Source: Methylobacterium sp. Leaf465 (lineage in GTDB: Bacteria; Pseudomonadota; Alphaproteobacteria; Rhizobiales; Beijerinckiaceae). From it: 64,000 nucleotides of DNA. Position numbers and translations under genes: made by a program. Shown piece by piece: positions 37,258-45,511 of the stretch. The notes under the pieces were generated by a model that saw only the letters and a program-made list of their open reading frames with translations, was not told where the DNA came from and did not search any database. How positions within the stretch are numbered: position 1 is the stretch's first letter; every line of letters starts with the position of its first letter. Where the stretch lies: the NCBI RefSeq assembly GCF_001424705.1, contig NZ_LMRA01000012.1, positions 90,370 through 154,369 of the forward strand. The letters are read 5' to 3'.

Positions 37258-38033
37258 GCCGCCGCGTGCAGCTCCGGGTTGGCGGCGGCGATGACGCGGC
37301 CGTCGAAGTCCGGGGTGAGCGGGCGGCCGGCCCAGTCGGTCATCACGCCGCCGGCGCCCTCCACCACGGGGGCCAGGGCCATCACGTCGTAGACCTTGAG
37401 GCCGGCCTCGACGACGAGGTCGCAATGGCCCGAGGCGAGGAGGCCGTAGGCGTAGCAGTCGCCGCCGAAGCGGCGCAGGCCCACGGCGGCGCTCAGGGCC
37501 GCGAAGGCCTCGGCGTCGGCCCCCCGGAACAGGTCGGGGGAGGTCGCGAACAGCCGGGCCTCGGCGAGGGCGCGCCGGCTGGTGCGGATCGGCTTGCCGC
37601 CGAACCAGGCGCTGCTGCCGTTGCCGTGCCAGCGCTCGGCCAGGGCCGGCATGTCGATCAGGCCGAGGAGCGGCCGCCCGCCCCGCACCAGGGCGATCAG
37701 GGTGCCGAAGAGCGGCATGCCGGTAATGAAGCTCTGGGTCCCGTCGATGGGGTCCACCACCCAGGTCAGGTCGTGGCTGAAGTCGCCGCCCTCTTCCTCG
37801 CCGAGGATGCCGTGCGCCGGGTAGGCCTGGCGGATCTCGGCCCGCAGGCGGGCCTCGATGCCGCGGTCGGCCTCGGTGACGGGGCTCGCATCGGCCTTGG
37901 CCTCCACGGCGAGCGGCGTGCGGAAGTGGCGGCGCGCCAGGGGGCGCACGCTGTTGGCGAGGTGGTGGGCGAAGGCCATCAGCCCGTCGGGCGTGGCGTC
38001 GAAGCCCGCCGGTGGGGCGAGGGTCGGGAACAT
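37230..38033 (-). CDS. hisN: Inositol monophosphatase-family phosphatase, HisN-like
   Basis: 267 aa. The metal-binding motifs are ILGEEEGG, DPIDGTQSF and, near the C-terminus, GLKVYDVMALAPVVEGAGG. Substrate-side residues fit the HisN type histidinol-phosphatase (start region AFAHHLANSVRPLARRHFRTPLAVEAKADASPVTEADR). It may serve histidine biosynthesis. Its place as the last gene of an operon with two kinase-like proteins also allows a role in dephosphorylating their product. ATG 38033 is chosen; a GTG at 38084 overlapping the previous stop would add 17 residues. Its 3' end is duplicated at 33.5 kb. Confidence 0.82.
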   Translation of the reverse strand: MFPTLAPPAGFDATPDGLMAFAHHLANSVRPLARRHFRTPLAVEAKADASPVTEADRGIEARLRAEIRQAYPAHGILGEEEGGDFSHDLTWVVDPIDGTQSFITGMPLFGTLIALVRGGRPLLGLIDMPALAERWHGNGSSAWFGGKPIRTSRRALAEARLFATSPDLFRGADAEAFAALSAAVGLRRFGGDCYAYGLLASGHCDLVVEAGLKVYDVMALAPVVEGAGGVMTDWAGRPLTPDFDGRVIAAANPELHAAALRHLTGFA

Positions 38034-38080
38034 GGGATCGGCCTTGGGCGACGGGGAACGCGGGAACGGGAGGGCGGCGG

Positions 38081-39019
38081 TCACAGCAAGTGCAGCCAGC
38101 GCGGCCAGTCGGGATGGTGGAACAGGGTCCGGGCCCGCGCGAGCTTCCAGGTCCCGTACTTGTAATAGTCGAAGTCGAGGGTCGAGACGCGCTCCTGGAT
38201 CATCGCCCAGGTCGCCCATTTGAGGTCGCCCAGCGCCTTCAGCACCGCGGTGCGGGCGTCGATCTGCGGGGTCCAGCGGCCCCAATAGGCCTCGATCATC
38301 TCGCGCTCGACCGCGGCCGGGAACGCCATCTCGTCGAACCACAGGGCGAGCTCGTAGGCGCGCTCGTTGTTCGAGGCGTACTCGAAGTCGACGAGGCGGA
38401 CCTGGTCCTGCCCGTCGAGCATGAAGTTGCCGGCCAGGGTGTCGTTCATGCAGGGCACGAGGTCGAGGCCCGAGGCCAGGAGCGCGGCCTTGGCCTGGCC
38501 GTAGCGCCGCATCAGGAAGGCCGCATCCTGCGGCACCCGGCCGCCGACGGCCTCCACCTGCCTAACATGCTCCTCGATCATGTCGAAGATCGTCTTGGTC
38601 AGGGTCAGGGCCGGGGCGTCGTTGAAGGCCCGCAGGGCCCGGACCGCGTTCTGGCGCACGACCGGGCGCAGGAAGTCGAGGTTCGAGGACGCCCGGAAGT
38701 CGTCCAGGAAGGCGAAGATCTCGACGCCGTCCTCCGGCAGGTAGTCGAGCACCGCCACCCCGAAGCCGCAGGCCTCGGCCCGCCGGCTGGCCTCGTGGGC
38801 GGCGTCCCGCGCGATGAACATCTCGGTGCCGCGCCCGGGCACCTTGAGGAAGACGTCGATCCCCTCCCCCGCCTGGACCCGCCAGTTGGTGTTGCTGATG
38901 CCGCCCGAGACGGCGCGGTAGCGCAGGGGGGTGCCGGCCCAGGCCGGCACCCGGGCGAGGATCGCCTCCAGGGCCTGCTCGGGGACGCCCCGCCCCTCGC
39001 CCATCCGTGTCCAGCTCAT
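38081..39019 (-). CDS. Choline-kinase-like phosphotransferase (first)
   Basis: 312 aa, aminoglycoside phosphotransferase/choline kinase fold. The N-lobe has AVSGGISNTNWRV and VFLKVPGRGTEMFIAR (ATP-site Lys). The C-lobe has PCMNDTLAGNFMLDGQDQVRLVDFEYASNNERAYELALWFDE. In the Brenner motif the Asp and Asn remain but the usual His is Met. The DFEYA metal-binding Asp is intact. Substrate is unknown; relatives phosphorylate choline, ethanolamine or similar alcohols. GGGGAGG precedes ATG 39019. It sits between a second, divergent paralogue and the HisN-like gene. Confidence 0.85.
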   Translation of the reverse strand: MSWTRMGEGRGVPEQALEAILARVPAWAGTPLRYRAVSGGISNTNWRVQAGEGIDVFLKVPGRGTEMFIARDAAHEASRRAEACGFGVAVLDYLPEDGVEIFAFLDDFRASSNLDFLRPVVRQNAVRALRAFNDAPALTLTKTIFDMIEEHVRQVEAVGGRVPQDAAFLMRRYGQAKAALLASGLDLVPCMNDTLAGNFMLDGQDQVRLVDFEYASNNERAYELALWFDEMAFPAAVEREMIEAYWGRWTPQIDARTAVLKALGDLKWATWAMIQERVSTLDFDYYKYGTWKLARARTLFHHPDWPRWLHLL

Positions 39020-39047
39020 CGCGTCCTCCCCGCAGCCGTCCGGTCCG

Positions 39048-40010
39048 TCACAGCCGGCGCAGCCAGAGCTCGAAGTCCGGCGCCGCCATCGTGGTGCGCG
39101 CGTGCCGCAGCCGCCACTGGCCGTACTTGAAGAACTCGATGCCGGGCCGGCGCGAGGTCACCGCCCGGGTGATCCCCCAGAGGCCCCACATCAGGTCGTC
39201 CACCGCGCCGTAGAGGCGGCAGCGGGCGAGCAGGGCGTCGGTGCAGCGCCCGGCATAGGTCTCGATGGCCTGCCGGCGCTCGGGCTCGAAGACATAGGCC
39301 TCGTTGAGGAGCGCGCCGATCTCGAACCAGGGGTCGAAATCGCCCGCGAGGTCGAAATCCACGAGGCGGACGCCGTCGGGCGCGAGGCCGCCCCCGTCGA
39401 AGCGCAGCATGAGGTTCGAGGCGGTGCCGTCGTTGCGGCAGAACCGCCGGTCGAAGCCCGCCGCCGCGATCGCCGCGCGGATCAGCTCGGCCTCCGCCAG
39501 GAGCACCGCGAAGTCGTCGGGCACCGGGGCGGCGCAGGCCCGGGCCTCCGCCGCGAGGGCGGCGATCCGCCCGAACGGGCAGAAGCTCTGGCCGAGGGGC
39601 TCCGCCCCGTGCAGCCGCCGCAGGGCGCCGAGGACCTGCGCCATCGTGTCCGCCTCCTGCAGGTCGCCGACCCGGGCGTAGCGCCAGGGCTCGGGCAGGT
39701 CGGCCAGCACGACCACGTTCTCGCCCTGGGCCAGCAGGGCCGGGCCGAGGCCGAGGGTCCCGGCCCGGCGCGTCGCCTCCGCCATGGCGGGGCGGATGTC
39801 GGCGGCCATGTCGGCGTGGCGCCGCTTGACGAAGACGGGATCGGCGCCGTCGCGCCGGACCCGGGCGCAGTCCGAGGCCACCGCCCGGTGGGTCGGGGAG
39901 GCGACCGGCGCCGCCGCCAGGGCGATCTGCGCCGCCCCGGCCTCCCAGCCCGGGAGGCGCGCCAGGGCGTCGGCGATGCGCGTCGCGAAGTCCGGTTCGG
40001 GGGCCATCAT
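39048..40010 (-). CDS. Choline-kinase-like phosphotransferase (second)
   Basis: 320 aa. The catalytic loop reads FCRNDGTASNLMLRF followed by VRLVDFDLAGDFDPWFEIGALLNE, so Asp and Asn are kept while the usual His of the Brenner motif is Arg. The N-lobe Lys is in DPVFVKRRH. The C-terminal part (YGAVDDLMWGLWGITRAVTS, FFKYGQWRLRHAR) parallels the first kinase (KWATWAMIQE, YYKYGTWKLARAR), so the two are related. ATG 40010 overlaps the stop of the amidohydrolase gene (ATGA), so translation is coupled. The two could form a heterodimer or act on consecutive substrates (inference). Confidence 0.85.
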   Translation of the reverse strand: MMAPEPDFATRIADALARLPGWEAGAAQIALAAAPVASPTHRAVASDCARVRRDGADPVFVKRRHADMAADIRPAMAEATRRAGTLGLGPALLAQGENVVVLADLPEPWRYARVGDLQEADTMAQVLGALRRLHGAEPLGQSFCPFGRIAALAAEARACAAPVPDDFAVLLAEAELIRAAIAAAGFDRRFCRNDGTASNLMLRFDGGGLAPDGVRLVDFDLAGDFDPWFEIGALLNEAYVFEPERRQAIETYAGRCTDALLARCRLYGAVDDLMWGLWGITRAVTSRRPGIEFFKYGQWRLRHARTTMAAPDFELWLRRL

Positions 40011-41305
40011 CCTGTCGGCTCCGGTTGCGCGGCCCGCACCGGGTCGCCGCCCCGGCGGCACAGGCGCCTGGCCGCCTCCCGCATCAGGGCGAGGCCCGCC
40101 GCGAGGTCGGCCGGGTCGGTGGCCTCGGCCTCGTTGTGGGCGATGCCGTCGATGCTCGGCACGAAGACGAGTCCCGTCGGGCAGATCCCGAGGAAGCTCA
40201 GGGCGTCGTGCCCCGCCACCGTGTCCATCCGCAAGGATTCGAGGCCCTGCGCCGCGGCGCAGGCGGCGACGAGGTCGCAGACCGCCTCGGGCATCGCCCG
40301 GATCGGGCGCTCGCCCCGGCTCGTGATCGTCAGCCCGGTGCCGGCCCGGTCGGCGGCCCCGGCGAGGAGGCGGTCGGCCCGGCGCCCGGCCTCGGCCAGG
40401 ATGGCGTCGTCGGCGGACCGGAGCTCCACCGAGATCGCGACGTGTGCGGCGACCACGTTGGCGGAATTCGGCGCGACCTCGACACGACCCACCGCGGTAT
40501 ACAGCAGGCCGGGCCACGCATCGGCCAGCGCCCGGATGTCCGCGATGGCATAGGCGGCGGCGAGCAGCGCGTCGCGCCGGCGCTCCATCCGCCCGGGCCC
40601 CGTATGGGCCTGGACGCCGGTGAAGGCCGCCTCGATCTTGGTCGCCCCCCAGTTGCGGGTGACGATGCCGATGGTCCGTCCGGCCTCCTCCAGCGCGGTG
40701 CCCTGCTCCACGTGGATCTCGAGGTAGCAGGCCGGCTGCGGTGGCGGTGCGTCGCCGCCCGCCTGGCCGATCGCCGCCAGAGCCGCCCCCAGGCGGATGC
40801 CGTCGTCGTCGCGGCAGGCCAGCGCCTCCGCCACCGTGTGTCGGCCGACATAGGTACCGCTGCCGAGGAGGCTCGGCCGGAAGCGGGCGCCCTCCTCGTT
40901 GGTCCAGTTCACGGCGCAGAAATCGGCGTTGAAGCGCCCTCCGGCCCGCCGGGAAGCCATCAGGCCGGCACCCACCCGTAGGGCGGCGGCGACGCCGTAG
41001 GTACCGTCGAGGCGGCCGGCGCGGCTCTGGCTGTCGAGGTGCGAGCCCATCATGACGAGGGGCGCATCTTCCTGATCCGTCAGCGAAAACAGGCCGAACT
41101 GGTTGCCCGTCGCGTCGACCCGCAGGATGCCGCCGGCCGCCCGGACCATCTCCGCGAACACGGCGCGGGCGGCGCCGTCCGCGGGGCTTGCGCAGAGGCG
41201 GGTCACGCCGCCCCCGGGGGTGGCGCCGCAGGCGGAGAACCGGTCGAGCAGGTCCGCGAGGGCCCGCACCTCGCCGGCCTCAGGTATGGATGGTCTCGAT
41301 CTCAT
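40007..41305 (-). CDS. M20 Zn-hydrolase: N-carbamoyl-L-amino acid hydrolase/allantoate amidohydrolase family
   Basis: 432 aa. The M20 metal-binding and bridging residues are visible: GSHLDSQSRAGRLDGTYGV (His and Asp), NWTNEEGARF (catalytic Glu pair), YLEIHVEQGTALEE (His) and, near the end, IAHNEAE (His). GPGRMERRRDAL marks the ureido-substrate group (HyuC, AllC, beta-ureidopropionase). It should release ammonia and CO2 from a carbamoyl or ureido compound. Its start overlaps the DeoR gene by 26 bases; a GTG at 41269 with a GAGG-like site is an alternative. It may complete the ureido pathway opened by the hydantoinase at 50-51.6 kb. Confidence 0.88.
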   Translation of the reverse strand: MRSRPSIPEAGEVRALADLLDRFSACGATPGGGVTRLCASPADGAARAVFAEMVRAAGGILRVDATGNQFGLFSLTDQEDAPLVMMGSHLDSQSRAGRLDGTYGVAAALRVGAGLMASRRAGGRFNADFCAVNWTNEEGARFRPSLLGSGTYVGRHTVAEALACRDDDGIRLGAALAAIGQAGGDAPPPQPACYLEIHVEQGTALEEAGRTIGIVTRNWGATKIEAAFTGVQAHTGPGRMERRRDALLAAAYAIADIRALADAWPGLLYTAVGRVEVAPNSANVVAAHVAISVELRSADDAILAEAGRRADRLLAGAADRAGTGLTITSRGERPIRAMPEAVCDLVAACAAAQGLESLRMDTVAGHDALSFLGICPTGLVFVPSIDGIAHNEAEATDPADLAAGLALMREAARRLCRRGGDPVRAAQPEPTG

Positions 41306-42032
41306 GCCGGGCGAACGCGTCCTGGAACGCCTCCGGCGGCGGCTTGTCGGTGACGATGCTGAGCTTCTCGCCGAGACCGAAGGTGCAGAGATTGGCCTGC
41401 CGGCCGAACTTGCGGGAATCGGCGAGCAGGACGGCCCTGCGCGACTGACCCTTCAGCGTCCGGCGCAGCACCGATTCGTGCTCCTCGTAATCCATCCAGC
41501 CGTGCTCGAGATCGCAGGCGGCGATCCCCATGAAGGCGATGTCGAAGAAGTAGCGCCGGGCGTAGGCCACGGTCTCGTAGCCCACCAGCGCGTTGTCGTT
41601 GCTCCGCAGGGTGCCGGGCGTCAGGTTGACCCGGGCCGGGCCGCTGCCGAGATGCAGGGCCACGTCCACCGAGTTGGTCGTGATGGTGAGGTTGCGCCCG
41701 GTGAGCCGCCGGGCGAGGGCGAGCGTGGTGGTGCCCGTGTCGATGAAGACCGACATCCCGTCCAGCACCAGGGCCTCGGCCAGAACCGCCACGCGCCCCT
41801 TCTCGCGGGTGTTGAGCTTGCCGCGCTCCTGCAGGGGGCGCTCCTGATCGAGGCGCGGCGGCACCGCGCCGCCGTGGATGCGCCGGAGCAGGCCGCGTTC
41901 CTCCAGCATCTTCAGATCGCGGCGGATGGTTTCTTCGGACACCTTCAGGAAGAGGGCCACATCCGCGACGCCGACCCGGCCCGTCCCATGGAGGCGGGAC
42001 AGGATTTCCTGGTGGCGATGATCCGTCAGCAT
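41280..42032 (-). CDS. DeoR-family transcriptional regulator
   Basis: 250 aa. The N-terminal HTH reads HRHQEILSRLHGTGRVGVADVALFLKVSEETIRRDLKMLEERGLLRRIHGGAV, the DeoR signature. The C-terminal sugar-phosphate-isomerase-like sensor has FIDTGTTTLALARRL, LTPGTLRSNDNALVGYE and GIAACDLEHGWMD. DeoR proteins usually sense phosphorylated metabolites, which fits the two kinase-like genes in the same operon. TAGGACGG precedes ATG 42032. It is the first gene of the leftward five-gene operon and probably autoregulates it. Confidence 0.92.
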   Translation of the reverse strand: MLTDHRHQEILSRLHGTGRVGVADVALFLKVSEETIRRDLKMLEERGLLRRIHGGAVPPRLDQERPLQERGKLNTREKGRVAVLAEALVLDGMSVFIDTGTTTLALARRLTGRNLTITTNSVDVALHLGSGPARVNLTPGTLRSNDNALVGYETVAYARRYFFDIAFMGIAACDLEHGWMDYEEHESVLRRTLKGQSRRAVLLADSRKFGRQANLCTFGLGEKLSIVTDKPPPEAFQDAFARHEIETIHT

Positions 42033-42472
42033 GCTCGATGGCCGTCCTACCGTTCACCCGATGATAACGGTGATCTGTGGCCGCGGTCGCGCGGGAATGC
42101 GGACGCGGCATCCGGTATCCCATGCTCGTTCGCGTTGTCCTGCAACTGGAATGATGCATCGAATCTCGCCTTGCGCCGTCGGCGCGTGTGACCGGTCGGT
42201 CAAAAACCACAGACACAGGTCGTTTCCCGAAATCCTGCGGCATCGCCGGATGCAATCGAACCCCCACCCCGGCATGGTCCGCACGTCGCCCGACGCGTAT
42301 GTCTGCCGGAATTCCCAAGGAAAACGTTCCGCGTTTCGATTACGCCGCGACTGGCGAGGTGGGTCAACCGGGAAATCTGGGTTTTGTGGTTTCTGTGGCT
42401 TTACTGCTCATTGCCGGGGCCGTTTGCCGATCGATTGGGCAGTCCTGCCCGCGGGATACCGGCGTCCGAGCC
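42033..42472. promoter_or_regulatory. Gap between amidase stop and DeoR operon
   Basis: About 440 bases with no recognisable gene. Toward the DeoR gene it must contain that operon's promoter. An imperfect palindrome TGACC-ggtc-GGTCA (42189-42202) is a possible operator, about 157 bases before the DeoR ATG. The right part has a T/G-rich run (gggttttgtggtttctgtggcttt). No sigma-54 match is visible. Confidence 0.4.
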
Positions 42473-44017
42473 TCAGCCGACCAGGTCGGGAGCGCGGCGG
42501 TGACGCGTCGCCTGTTCGTAGTCGTAGGCGAAGCCGAGGAGGTCGGCCTCGCTCCACATCCGGCCGACGAAGATCAGGTTGAACGGCGACCCCGAGGCGT
42601 AGAATCCGGCCGGGACCGTCACGCCGGGCAATCCGGCGATGTTGATCTCGCACACCGTGGTCTCGTTGATCGCCTCGTCGCCGTGAAGGGGCGGAAGTTC
42701 GTTCCGCATCTGCGGGAAGACGAGGCCGTCGAGGCCGCTCGCGTCCATCACCGCGTCGAAGATCGCCAGGTAGGCCTCCCGCAGGGTGAGGAAGGCGGAG
42801 AGATCCGGTGGCACGGTCGGGTTGGCGAGGATCGGCGCGAAGGCCGGGATGGCATGCAGGTAGCGCAGCACGCCGATGGGGCCGAAGGCGTCCTCGGCCT
42901 CGGTGGCCGCGGCGAAGGCCTCGACGCTGCGGATGGCGGCGCTCGGGCCAAGGCGCTGCAGATAGAGGTGCAGGTCGTAGGGGACCGATTCCATGCCGCG
43001 GGCATCGAAGTGATTCAGGCCCGGCGTGGGGCGGCCCAACGCCGCGAAGCCGGTCCCGGCGAAGGGATCGGCCACCAGCGTGGCGCCGCGGGCGGCGATC
43101 TCGTCCTGTGCGCGGGCATAGAGCGTGCCCGCCTCCGGGGAGAGCGGCAGGTCGCGCCAGCCCGGTCCGAACAGGCCGAGGCGCTTGCCCTTCAGCGCTC
43201 CGGTGTCGAGGTGGGCGGTGTAGCCGCCCCGCGGGCGCTTGCCGATGCCCGCCACGGTCTTCGGATCCGCGGGGGTGTAGCCTGCCAGCACGTCGAGGGT
43301 CAGCGCGGCGTCGCGTACGCAGCGGGCGATGGGACCGACCACGTCGCGGGTGCTGCCGGCGAGCGGCACCACGCCGGCATTGGGCACCAGGGCGAAGGTC
43401 GGCTTGATGCCGACCAGCCCCTGCGCCGAAGCGGGATTCTGGATCGACCCGCCCGTTTCCTCGGCGAGGCCCAGCACCGCGAAGCTGGCGCCGACGGCAG
43501 TCGCCGTCCCGGCGCTGCTGCCGCCGGGCAGGCTCTCGGGCGCGGCCGCGTTCAAGGTCGGGCCGGCCCAGCTGTCGTTGGCGTGGCTGCCGGTAGCGCT
43601 CAGCACCGGCACGTTGGTCTTGCCGAGCATGACGCAGCCGGCGGCCCGCATCCGCGCCACCACGGGCGAGTCGGTCTCCGGGATGAGGTCGACGCCGCCG
43701 GTCCGGGCGCTCAGGAAGTGCCAGCCGGCGGTGGTCGGCAGCCCGGCCATGTCCATCGGGTCCTTGATCACCACGGGCACGCCGGCCAGCGGCCCCAGGG
43801 CCTCGCCGGCCGCGCGCCGGACATCGATGGCGCGGGCATCGGCCAGGGCGTCCGGGTTCATGACGATGAGGGCGTTGTAGTGCGGGTTGTGCGCCGCGAT
43901 GCGATCGAGGAAGGCCTGCGTCAGCGCCTCGGAGGTCACACCGCTGGCAAAGGCGTCGGCCGCATCGGCCAGGGTCATCTCGACCACGTCGAAGGGGCTG
44001 CGTGTCGTGGCATCCAT
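42473..44017 (-). CDS. Amidase-signature family hydrolase
   Basis: 514 aa. The Ser-cisSer-Lys triad of this family is present: Lys in VPVVIKDPMDMAG, the cis-Ser in PGGSSAGTATAVGASFA and the nucleophile Ser in ETGGSIQNPAS. GIKPTFALVPNAGVVPLAGSTRDVVGPIARCVRDAAL follows. The substrate may be an aliphatic or aryl amide, or a biuret/allophanate-like compound; the family alone does not decide. It lies 40 bases after the last gene of the second amide-type ABC operon and is probably co-transcribed with it. It is therefore the likely hydrolase for that transporter's solute. Confidence 0.9.
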   Translation of the reverse strand: MDATTRSPFDVVEMTLADAADAFASGVTSEALTQAFLDRIAAHNPHYNALIVMNPDALADARAIDVRRAAGEALGPLAGVPVVIKDPMDMAGLPTTAGWHFLSARTGGVDLIPETDSPVVARMRAAGCVMLGKTNVPVLSATGSHANDSWAGPTLNAAAPESLPGGSSAGTATAVGASFAVLGLAEETGGSIQNPASAQGLVGIKPTFALVPNAGVVPLAGSTRDVVGPIARCVRDAALTLDVLAGYTPADPKTVAGIGKRPRGGYTAHLDTGALKGKRLGLFGPGWRDLPLSPEAGTLYARAQDEIAARGATLVADPFAGTGFAALGRPTPGLNHFDARGMESVPYDLHLYLQRLGPSAAIRSVEAFAAATEAEDAFGPIGVLRYLHAIPAFAPILANPTVPPDLSAFLTLREAYLAIFDAVMDASGLDGLVFPQMRNELPPLHGDEAINETTVCEINIAGLPGVTVPAGFYASGSPFNLIFVGRMWSEADLLGFAYDYEQATRHRRAPDLVG

Positions 44018-44057
44018 GCCGGACGTCTCCTGACTGGAAAAAACGGGGGTGTGGCCC

Positions 44058-44771
44058 TCAGGCCATGCCGACGAACTCGTCGATCATCGCCCGGTCGCGG
44101 GCGACATCGGGCGGGACCTCGCGGGTGATGCAGCCCTTCTGCAGGATCAGCACGCGCTGCGAGAGCGACGCGATGAAGTTCAGGTTCTGCTCCACCAGCA
44201 GCACCGCGAGGCCCCGTTGCCGGCCGATCGCCTGGAGCGTCTCGATGATCTCCTCGATGATCGAGGGCTGGATGCCCTCGGTGGGCTCGTCGAGGAGGAT
44301 GATGCGGGGGGCCCCGCAGAGGCAGCGGGCCAGGGCCAGCAATTGCTGTTCGCCCCCCGAGAGGGCGCCGCCCGGCCGGTCGAGATAGGCCTTCAGGCGC
44401 GGGAACAGGGTGAGGATGTCGGCGATCACCGCCTCCTCCCTGTCGCGCGACAGAAGGCAGCCCATCCGCAGGTTCTCGTGGACGCTGAGCGCCGGAAAGA
44501 TCTCGCGCCCCTGCGGCACGTAGCCGATGCCGGCCCGGGCCCGGGCGGTCGGGGAGAGCCGGGTGATGTCGCGCCCGTCGAAGGTGATCGATCCGGCCGT
44601 GGCGGGCAGGTTGCCGGTGAGCGTCCGCAGCAGGGTCGACTTGCCCATGCCGTTATGGCCGAGGATGCCGACGAACGCGCCCTCGTTCACCTGCAGCGAC
44701 ACGCCGCCGAGGATCGGGATGCGGCCGTAGCCGGAATGCAGGTCGTCGACGGCGAGGAGGGGAGCGGTCAT
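44058..44771 (-). CDS. ABC transporter ATPase, LivF/UrtE class (second amide system)
   Basis: 237 aa. Walker A GHNGMGKST, YVPQGREIFPALSVHENLRMG, signature LSGGEQQLLALARCL and Walker B ILLDEPTEGIQPSIIEEI are all intact; the latter two resemble UrtE. Its start overlaps the stop of the upstream ATPase gene (ATGA). Together with four upstream genes it forms a complete branched-chain/urea-type importer. The operon ends with an amidase, so the solute is probably an amide or urea derivative. Confidence 0.92.
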   Translation of the reverse strand: MTAPLLAVDDLHSGYGRIPILGGVSLQVNEGAFVGILGHNGMGKSTLLRTLTGNLPATAGSITFDGRDITRLSPTARARAGIGYVPQGREIFPALSVHENLRMGCLLSRDREEAVIADILTLFPRLKAYLDRPGGALSGGEQQLLALARCLCGAPRIILLDEPTEGIQPSIIEEIIETLQAIGRQRGLAVLLVEQNLNFIASLSQRVLILQKGCITREVPPDVARDRAMIDEFVGMA

Positions 44772-45511
44772 GCGGCCTGCTTGCCCAGATAGACGTCGCG
44801 GACGCGGGCGTCGGACAGTACCGTGTCGACATCGCCCTCGATCAGGATGCGGCCCTGGTTGAACACGGTCACGGTCTTGGCGATCATCCGGATGAACGGC
44901 ATGTCGTGCTCCACCACGATGACCGCATGGGTGCGGTTGATCTCGCGGATGAGGGCGGCGGTGCGCTCGACCTCCTCCTTCGTCATCCCGGCGGCGGGCT
45001 CGTCGAGGAGGATCAGCTCCGGCTCCTGGGCCAGGACCGTGGCGATCTCGACCCATTGACGCTGGCCGTGGGCGAGCTGCCCGACGAGGCGGGTGGCGAT
45101 CTCGGTGAGCTTGAGGCGGGTCAGCGTCTCCTCGACGATGGCGCGGGTGCGGGCGAGCGACTTCTTGCGGCCCGCCGCGACGAAGACGTTCTCGCGCACC
45201 GACAGGCCGTTGAAGACGTTGGGAACCTGCGTCTTGATGCCGACCCCGAGGCGGGCGATCTCGTGCGGGTGCGCGGCCGTGATGTCGGTGTCGCGGAAGT
45301 GGATGCGCCCGGCGCTCGCCGTGAGCTGGCCGGTGAGCATCTTGAAGAAGGTGCTCTTTCCCGCGCCGTTCGGACCGATGAGGCAGCGCAGCTCCACCTC
45401 CCCGAGGACGAAGTCGACCGCGTTGACGGCGGTGACGCCGCCGAAGCGCATGGTGGCGCCCTTGGCTTCCAGCAGGGGGCGGAGGGGTTTCGCCGCGGGG
45501 GACACGCTCAT
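44768..45511 (-). CDS. ABC transporter ATPase, LivG/UrtD class (second amide system)
   Basis: 247 aa. Walker A GPNGAGKST, the UrtD-like stretch GIKTQVPNVFNGLSVRENVFVA, signature LAHGQRQWVEIATVL and Walker B LILLDEPAAGMT with the H-loop EHDM. The first residue of the signature is Ala rather than Ser after Leu (LAHGQ), common in UrtD. Both ends overlap neighbours by four bases (ATGA), so the operon is strongly coupled. Confidence 0.92.
   Translation of the reverse strand: MSVSPAAKPLRPLLEAKGATMRFGGVTAVNAVDFVLGEVELRCLIGPNGAGKSTFFKMLTGQLTASAGRIHFRDTDITAAHPHEIARLGVGIKTQVPNVFNGLSVRENVFVAAGRKKSLARTRAIVEETLTRLKLTEIATRLVGQLAHGQRQWVEIATVLAQEPELILLDEPAAGMTKEEVERTAALIREINRTHAVIVVEHDMPFIRMIAKTVTVFNQGRILIEGDVDTVLSDARVRDVYLGKQAA

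Noticed and set aside
42188..44128. 646-codon rightward frame opposite the amidase gene
   Set aside because: Antisense shadow of a gene with an intact catalytic triad; its own translation is low-complexity.
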